Source: an uncultured Porphyromonadaceae bacterium | Lineage (GTDB): Bacteria > Bacteroidota > Bacteroidia > Bacteroidales > Muribaculaceae | Direction of reading: 5' to 3' | Length of the DNA: 19,133 nucleotides | NCBI GenBank assembly: GCA_900548705.1 | Contig: URLF01000049.1 | Span: 1-19,133 of the forward strand | Shown: positions 15,067-19,133 of the stretch, in pieces | Numbering within the stretch: the first letter of the stretch is position 1 | How the letters are laid out: every line of letters starts with the position of its first letter | Program-made: the position numbers and the translations under genes | Notes under the pieces: model-generated | What the model was told of the DNA's origin: nothing | What the model saw: only the letters and a program-made list of their open reading frames with translations | Databases searched by the model: none

Positions 15067-15975
15067 ATGAAGATTCTGAAGTATTTGATGGCGACATTCC
15101 TTTTGTCGGCATTGAACGCCACGGCGACAGACATCGCCAATTTCGGTATGTATGAACAGGCCAACCGGCGCGTGATGGAGCAACCCAACTCCGGCACGCG
15201 GGTAATAATGATGGGCAATTCAATCACATATTTATGGAATGGCGCACACCCCGACTTTTTTGTCGAGAACGACTTTATATGCCGTGGCATCGGAGGACAG
15301 TCCACTTACGAGATGCTGTTGCGGTTCCGCGATGATGTCGTCAACCTTGAACCTGCTGGCGTGGTGATCGCGGGCGGCACCAATGATGTGGCCGAAAACC
15401 TTTACCCCTATGATGAGCGTCGGACTTTCGGCAACATCCTGTCCATGGTTGAAATCGCCCGTGCGAACAATATCGAGGTTTTCCTCGCGTCGGTTCTCCC
15501 GGCTGCGGGGTTCAGATGGAACACCGCGATATCCGATGCCAAGGATAAGATTGAAAATCTCAATGCGCTGATGCGGGAATATGCCGACATCAATGATATT
15601 CCCTACATTGACTATTATTCGGCGATGACCGGCAGGGACCGCGAATTATATGAGGGCTTCACCTCTGATGGGGTGCATCCCAATGAGGCCGGATATGCTG
15701 TTATGGAGAGGATTCTGCTTCCGGTGATACGTGAGCGCATCCCCCTTGACGGATTCGCGGAGGCTTCTGTATGTGAGGGGGTTGAGGAGCCTTCGTTGGT
15801 GAAAGTTGACCCACAGGGGAGGGCCATCCTTCTGGATGACGCGGTAATCCACGACGTTGCCGGAAGTCTGGTCGCCGAAGGGAGCGGTGGAGACGCGATT
15901 GGCCTTAAGCCGGGGTGTTACATTGCCAGCGGGACAGGTAAAAACAGAGGGGTGACAAAATTCAACATCAGGTAA
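15067..15975 (+). CDS. Secreted SGNH/GDSL-type hydrolase
   Basis: The product has 302 residues with a signal peptide (MKILKYLMATFLLSALNATA, cleavage about residue 20). The SGNH blocks are in order: MMGNSITYLW (block I, nucleophile Ser52; Asn replaces the usual Asp of GDS), CRGIGGQST (block II, oxyanion Gly), AGGTNDVA (block III, Asn106) and DGVHPNEAGY (block V, Asp201 and His204). The family hydrolyses esters, commonly acetyl groups on carbohydrates or lipids; the substrate is not visible. Residues about 242-302, ending GLKPGCYIASGTGK...TKFNIR, resemble a type IX secretion C-terminal sorting domain (inference). The ATG at 15067 is preferred over an in-frame TTG at 15037. A near -7 box with one extra base (TAAAATTTG, 15031-15039) lies upstream. 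It converges on the receiver gene, with array D between them. Confidence 0.88.
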   Translation: MKILKYLMATFLLSALNATATDIANFGMYEQANRRVMEQPNSGTRVIMMGNSITYLWNGAHPDFFVENDFICRGIGGQSTYEMLLRFRDDVVNLEPAGVVIAGGTNDVAENLYPYDERRTFGNILSMVEIARANNIEVFLASVLPAAGFRWNTAISDAKDKIENLNALMREYADINDIPYIDYYSAMTGRDRELYEGFTSDGVHPNEAGYAVMERILLPVIRERIPLDGFAEASVCEGVEEPSLVKVDPQGRAILLDDAVIHDVAGSLVAEGSGGDAIGLKPGCYIASGTGKNRGVTKFNIR

Positions 15976-15989
15976 GGCTGATGTAAGTA

Positions 15990-16043
15990 GGGGAGGTTTG
16001 GGAATTTTGGGAAGACTGGGAGTTTTGGGAGGAATGGGGGAGC
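15990..16043 (+). repeat. 9-bp TGGGARWWW array D, between convergent genes
   Basis: Five regular units from 15999: TGGGAATTT, TGGGAAGAC, TGGGAGTTT, TGGGAGGAA, TGGGGGAGC, after a partial GGGGAGGTT. The unit order parallels array C. It fills most of the 76-bp gap between the hydrolase stop and the receiver stop. No hairpin terminator is seen for either gene here. Confidence 0.85.
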
Positions 16044-16051
16044 GGGATGGG

Positions 16052-16468
16052 TCAGCGGCGGCGGAGGACGGAGCGGACGCGGGCTTTCAGCTCGCGGATT
16101 GAGAAGGGCTTGATCAGGTAGTCATCGGCTCCGGCATTTAGAGCGGCGATGATGGTCTCGGGCGACATCCTTACCGAATAGGCGATGACGGCCACTTCGC
16201 CGGGGTCGTAAATCTGCTTTATCTGCTCGACCAGGCCGAGTCCGCAGTCGTCGTCTATGCTCAGGTCAAGAAGTACCACCTTGTATTGCGAGAGGTCGAT
16301 GTTGTAAGTCTCGTCGCCGGTGAGACAGCTTTCCACTTCATATCCCTCCAGGGCGAAATTGTCACGAATCATTTCCCCGACAGTTGTGTCGGAGTCCACG
16401 ACAAGAATCCGCGCGACATCGTTGCGCGTTCTCGTTTCGTTGAAAGGATGATTGACAAAATCAGTCAT
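16052..16468 (-). CDS. Receiver-only response regulator
   Basis: The protein has 138 residues and is almost only a CheY-like receiver domain. The acidic pocket is Asp25 and Asp27 (ILVVDSD), the phospho-acceptor is Asp68 (VVLLDLSIDDD), the switch residue Ser98 (IAYSVR), and Lys120 sits in LIKPF. The last residues (IRELKARVRSVLRRR) are the kind of alpha5/linker that leads into an OmpR-type DNA-binding domain, but a stop follows at once and no winged-helix sequence lies downstream. Either it is a natural single-domain regulator that works through protein contacts, or an OmpR-type regulator that lost its output domain. No histidine kinase gene is in the window. The start ATG lies about 100 bp downstream of a promoter-like pair. 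Confidence 0.9.
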   Translation of the reverse strand: MTDFVNHPFNETRTRNDVARILVVDSDTTVGEMIRDNFALEGYEVESCLTGDETYNIDLSQYKVVLLDLSIDDDCGLGLVEQIKQIYDPGEVAVIAYSVRMSPETIIAALNAGADDYLIKPFSIRELKARVRSVLRRR

Positions 16469-16571
16469 TGCTTATTTGCGACCTTGTCGCTTGCTGTCCC
16501 CACGGGCTACGGAGGGAGATTCGAGGGGCTGTAAGCTGTCAGTGGATTGAATTTGCGTTTATTTGCGATGA

Positions 16572-16605
16572 CAAATTTAGGTAAAATAGTCAATATTCCG
16601 TCAAA
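16572..16605 (-). promoter_or_regulatory. Predicted promoter of the receiver gene
   Basis: On the minus strand the -7 box is TAAATTTG (16572-16579, exact TAnnTTTG) and a TTTG lies at 16602-16605 with a 22-bp spacer, slightly longer than the usual 19-21. The implied leader is about 97 nt. Confidence 0.45.
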
Positions 16606-16801
16606 AGTAACCGGATTGTAAACTTTTTGTTATTGTAAATTATTGTGTTTTACAAACAGGTGTGCTGGCTCCTACAAACCGATTAGGAAGCGGAGACATC
16701 CTCTACACAAAATGGGAAAACGGTGTGCCAAAGTTTATTATCGACAGAATTGTGGTGGATTCCCAGGGCGATTCCGAAAGAAGGTTTTTGAATATGGTTC
16801 C

Positions 16802-16864
16802 ACCAACTTTACCAATTCCACCAGCTTTGCCGATTCTACCGGCTTTATCGGGTTTGACAACTTT
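16802..16864 (-). repeat. Degenerate 9-bp array E (minus-strand unit TGGTRRARY)
   Basis: Seven contiguous 9-bp units on the plus strand: ACCAACTTT, ACCAATTCC, ACCAGCTTT, GCCGATTCT, ACCGGCTTT, ATCGGGTTT, GACAACTTT. Units ending CTTT alternate with units ending TTCY over the first five, giving an 18-bp super-period. On the minus strand the frame is TGGT-RRA-, which is similar in period and 5' part to TGGGARWWW. Confidence 0.75.
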
Positions 16865-16884
16865 AATATCCTCAGGGGGATATG

Positions 16885-16922
16885 AAAAAAGTCGGAGTGT
16901 CAAAATTTTGACACTCCGACTT
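16885..16922 (-). terminator. Intrinsic terminator of rpsA
   Basis: Positions 16889-16922 are a perfect 34-bp palindrome with half-site AAGTCGGAGTGTCAAAA. On the minus strand it is followed by a run of six T (16885-16890, partly overlapping the stem). It lies 27 bp after the rpsA stop. The T-run is only on the rpsA side, so it acts mainly for rpsA. Confidence 0.92.
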
Positions 16923-16948
16923 GTCGGTTTATCAGACAGCGGTGAGGC

Positions 16949-18742
16949 TTATGCCTTGCCGGAGAGTTTTTCCTTGAGGGCGGCAAGTGCCTCGATGTCG
17001 CCGAGAGTGGTCTTTTCCACGGGGGTGGAGATCAGCGGGGTCTCCTCCTTGCGGGGACGGTCGGCACGCTTGGCTGCCTTGCGGGGAGCCTCTGCGCGTT
17101 CGGGTTTGTTGGCATCCTCGAAGATGCGGCTGTGGCTGAGGATGATGCGCTTGGAGTCCTTGTTGAACTCGATCACCTTGAAGTCGAGCTTCTCGTCAAC
17201 CTTGGCCTGGCTGCCGTCTTCCTTAACGAGGTGCTTGGGAGTGGCGAAGCCTTCAACACCGTAGGGGAGCTGTACGACGGCACCCTTGTCGAGCATTTCG
17301 ATGATGGTGCCCTGGTGTACGGAACCGGGAGTGAAGATGGTCTCGAACACTTCCCAGGGGTTCTCCTCGAGCTGTTTGTGGCCGAGGGAGAGACGACGGT
17401 TGTCCTTGTCGATTTCGAGAACGACAACCTCGATGTCAGCACCGATCTTGGTGAATTCCGAGGGATGTTTAACCTTCTTGGTCCAGCTGAGATCGGAGAT
17501 GTGGATCAGGCCGTCCACGCCCTCCTCGATCTCAACAAACACACCGAAGTTGGTGAAGTTGCGGACCTTGGCGGTGTGCTTCGAGCCGACGGGATATTTG
17601 ATTTCGATGTCTTCCCAGGGATCCTGTTTGAGCTGCTTGAGGCCGAGGCTCATCTTGCGCTCCTCGCGGTCGAGGGTCAGGATTACGGCTTCGATCTCGT
17701 CGCCAACCTTGAGGAAGTCCTGAGCGGAACGGAGGTGCTGTGACCAGGACATCTCGCTGACATGGATGAGACCCTCGACGCCGGGAGCAACCTCCACGAA
17801 TGCGCCGTAGTCGGCCATGACGACAACTTTGCCCTTGACCTTGTCACCAACCTTGAGCTCGGCAGCGAGAGCGTCCCAGGGATGGGGCATGAGCTGCTTG
17901 AGTCCGAGGGCGATGCGCTTCTTCTCGTCGTCGAAATCGAGGATAACGACGTTGAGCTTCTGGTCGAGCTGCACAACCTCTTCGGGATGGTTCACGCGGC
18001 CCCAGGAGAGGTCGGTGATGTGGATGAGGCCGTCTACGCCGCCCAGGTCGATGAACACACCGTAGGTAGTGATATTCTTGACGGTTCCCTCAAGCACCTG
18101 GCCTTTTTCGAGCTTGGCGATGATTTCGCGCTTCTGCTGCTCGAGCTCGGCCTCGATGAGAGCCTTGTGGGAAACAACGACGTTCTTGAACTCGGGGTTG
18201 ATCTTCACGACCTTGAACTCCATGGTCTTGCCCACGAAGATGTCGTAGTCGCGGATGGGTTTCACGTCGATCTGCGAGCCGGGGAGGAAGGCCTCGATGC
18301 CGAAGATGTCGACAATCATACCGCCCTTTGTGCGGCACTTGATGTAACCCTTGATGATCTCGTCGTTTTCGAGAGCCTGGTTGACACGCTCCCAGCTGCG
18401 GGATGCGCGGGCCTTGCGGTGGGACAGGATGAGCTGGCCCTTCTTGTCTTCCTGGTTCTCGATGAACACTTCCACAACGTCGCCGACCTTGATGTCGGGG
18501 TTGTAGCGGAATTCGTTCATGGGGATGATACCGTCTGATTTGTAGCCGATGTTAACCACAGCCTCGCGCTTGTTGAGGGCGATGATGGTACCTTCGATTA
18601 CATCCTTGTCCTTGACGGTGTTGAGCGATTCGTCGTAGGTTTTGGTAAGCTCCTCGCGCGACTTGTCGCTCTTGGTATCGCCATTTTCGTAGGCATCCCA
18701 GTCGAAATCAGCGATAGGAGAGTTTTTAACTTCTTCAGTCAT
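16949..18742 (-). CDS. rpsA: 30S ribosomal protein S1
   Basis: S1 binds mRNA on the 30S subunit and helps initiation, which matters in Bacteroidota because most of their genes lack strong Shine-Dalgarno sites. The 597-residue product contains six S1 OB-fold repeats at about 45-110, 128-193, 213-282, 298-369, 385-456 and 472-538. Repeats 3-5 are the most regular, with the YGVFIDLGGVDGLIHITDLSW pattern (227-247) recurring near 312-333 and 399-420. The C-terminal tail (546-597) is charged, with an Arg/Lys-rich part (554-567). Length agrees with Bacteroidales S1. The gene is single, with its own promoter, a leader of about 180 nt and an intrinsic terminator. Confidence 0.97.
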   Translation of the reverse strand: MTEEVKNSPIADFDWDAYENGDTKSDKSREELTKTYDESLNTVKDKDVIEGTIIALNKREAVVNIGYKSDGIIPMNEFRYNPDIKVGDVVEVFIENQEDKKGQLILSHRKARASRSWERVNQALENDEIIKGYIKCRTKGGMIVDIFGIEAFLPGSQIDVKPIRDYDIFVGKTMEFKVVKINPEFKNVVVSHKALIEAELEQQKREIIAKLEKGQVLEGTVKNITTYGVFIDLGGVDGLIHITDLSWGRVNHPEEVVQLDQKLNVVILDFDDEKKRIALGLKQLMPHPWDALAAELKVGDKVKGKVVVMADYGAFVEVAPGVEGLIHVSEMSWSQHLRSAQDFLKVGDEIEAVILTLDREERKMSLGLKQLKQDPWEDIEIKYPVGSKHTAKVRNFTNFGVFVEIEEGVDGLIHISDLSWTKKVKHPSEFTKIGADIEVVVLEIDKDNRRLSLGHKQLEENPWEVFETIFTPGSVHQGTIIEMLDKGAVVQLPYGVEGFATPKHLVKEDGSQAKVDEKLDFKVIEFNKDSKRIILSHSRIFEDANKPERAEAPRKAAKRADRPRKEETPLISTPVEKTTLGDIEALAALKEKLSGKA

Positions 18743-18925
18743 TTAATTAAATGGTTAATAAATAAAAAGATAATTGCAACGGGGGGTGTCCGGCCCGGAA
18801 GCCGTTTGGCCCCAACCCCGGGAGAAGTGTCGCAACCGCCCGCGCAGCCCGCAACTTGCTGACTGACTATGGGTTGCAGGGCGCCGACAGGGCATACCCC
18901 TCCCAAAGTTGCCTGAAAGGCGACG
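18743..18925 (-). promoter_or_regulatory. Long GC-rich 5' leader of rpsA, candidate regulatory RNA
   Basis: Between the -7 box and the ATG lie about 183 nt, GC-rich except for the last 35 nt, which are A/T-rich (a usual Bacteroidota translation-start context). On the minus strand a candidate outer stem pairs CGGGGT with ACCCC around an inner GGGGCC/GGCTTCC and CCGGGCCGG. S1 is autoregulated through its mRNA leader in other bacteria (established for E. coli); a role for this leader is inference. Confidence 0.4.
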
Positions 18926-18956
18926 CAAAGGTAAGCAAACTTTTCCAATCCTGCAA
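18926..18956 (-). promoter_or_regulatory. Predicted promoter of rpsA
   Basis: On the minus strand, TTGC (18953-18956) and TACCTTTG (18926-18933, exact TAnnTTTG) are separated by exactly 19 bp, a good Bacteroidota housekeeping promoter. Transcription would begin near 18919. Confidence 0.65.
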
Positions 18957-19133
18957 CCCCTTGATTGATAATGGCGTTGTTTTGTGTCCCACGAATGAGG
19001 TCTCACGGGGAGGGGTCTCACGCAGATTCCGCAGATATATGGATTTCTCGCGGATTTGTCAGGGGGAGGGTCTCGCAGATTACGCAGATTACGCAGAGGC
19101 CATCCGGAGGGAAGGGGGTGAGTTTCTGTCCGG
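18957..19133. other. Gene-free right end, upstream of rpsA
   Basis: I see no gene in these 177 bp. They contain the CGCAGATTA repeats and two copies of a G-rich lead-in (GGGGAGGGGTCTC near 19007 and GGGGGAGGGTCTC near 19062), each followed directly by CGCAGATT units. Confidence 0.6.
19021..19100 (+). repeat. 9-bp CGCAGATTA repeats, array F
   Basis: Units are CGCAGATTC and CGCAGATAT (19021-19038), then after an interruption CGCAGATTA twice and CGCAGAGGC (19074-19100). A related CGCGGATTT lies at 19050-19058. The period is again 9 bp, but the unit sequence is unrelated to TGGGARWWW. Confidence 0.8.

Larger units (their letters stand above)
16469..16884. other. Gene-free stretch between the receiver gene and the rpsA terminator
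   Basis: It holds the receiver promoter, an AT-rich segment with TTGTAAA at 16616-16622 and 16633-16639 and the inverse TTTACAA at 16649-16655, then about 140 bp of ordinary composition without a convincing gene, and finally a degenerate 9-bp array (16802-16864). Two overlapping plus-strand open frames in 16643-17264 have no recognisable domain, and the longer one reads into antisense rpsA; I do not call them genes. Confidence 0.6.

Noticed and set aside
16643..17264. Plus-strand frames that could be a small gene downstream of rpsA
   Set aside because: The Asn-Ser-Thr/Pro-Leu repeats come from the 9-bp array, the frames start at poor positions, and the longer one runs through the rpsA terminator into antisense rpsA.
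17762..18538. A 258-codon plus-strand open frame, and a 203-codon one at 17132
   Set aside because: Both are antisense to rpsA; their repeated Val/Asp/Leu-rich pattern mirrors the S1 repeats.

Overview
The window looks like a piece of a Bacteroidales chromosome, most likely Muribaculaceae-like (family-level placement is inference). The reasons are GC-rich coding DNA, the Bacteroidota promoter signature (-7 box TAnnTTTG, -33 TTTG or TTGC) in front of several genes, a 597-residue ribosomal protein S1, a short-type PGI, a Bacteroidota-type YidC with a large periplasmic domain, and two secreted proteins of the kind exported by type IX secretion.

Layout. 1-4246 (minus) is a very large secreted multidomain protein whose C-terminus lies outside the window. 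4361-5302 is a small island: one plus-strand gene for an S23/Avd-like four-helix-bundle protein, set between arrays of a 9-bp unit TGGGARWWW; the downstream array is followed by its own inverted copy. 5375-14571 (minus) is a housekeeping block, read in transcription order pyrG, yidC, coaX, an outer-membrane beta-barrel gene, lptC, an HlyC/CorC-type CBS protein gene and pgi. It joins nucleotide and CoA synthesis to envelope biogenesis. A tRNA-Pro(CGG) with its own promoter and terminator follows at 14841-14914 (plus), then a secreted SGNH/GDSL hydrolase (15067-15975, plus), a receiver-only response regulator (16052-16468, minus), a 480-bp gene-free stretch, and rpsA (16949-18742, minus) with a perfect palindromic terminator and a leader of about 180 nt.

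The most unusual content is not in the housekeeping genes. The 9-bp TGGGARWWW arrays occur at four places (4361-4461, 5082-5302, 6753-6797, 15990-16043). A related degenerate 9-bp array lies at 16802-16864, and a third, different 9-bp array (CGCAGATTA) at 19021-19100. The only non-housekeeping gene physically embedded in these arrays is the four-helix-bundle gene, and its predicted promoter takes its -33 TTTG from an array unit. The G-rich strand fits the canonical G-quadruplex pattern. The C-rich strand lies directly behind two stop codons, where it would look like a Rho-binding site. I propose the four-helix-bundle gene plus its arrays as a candidate undescribed repeat/element system; the functional part of this is inference.
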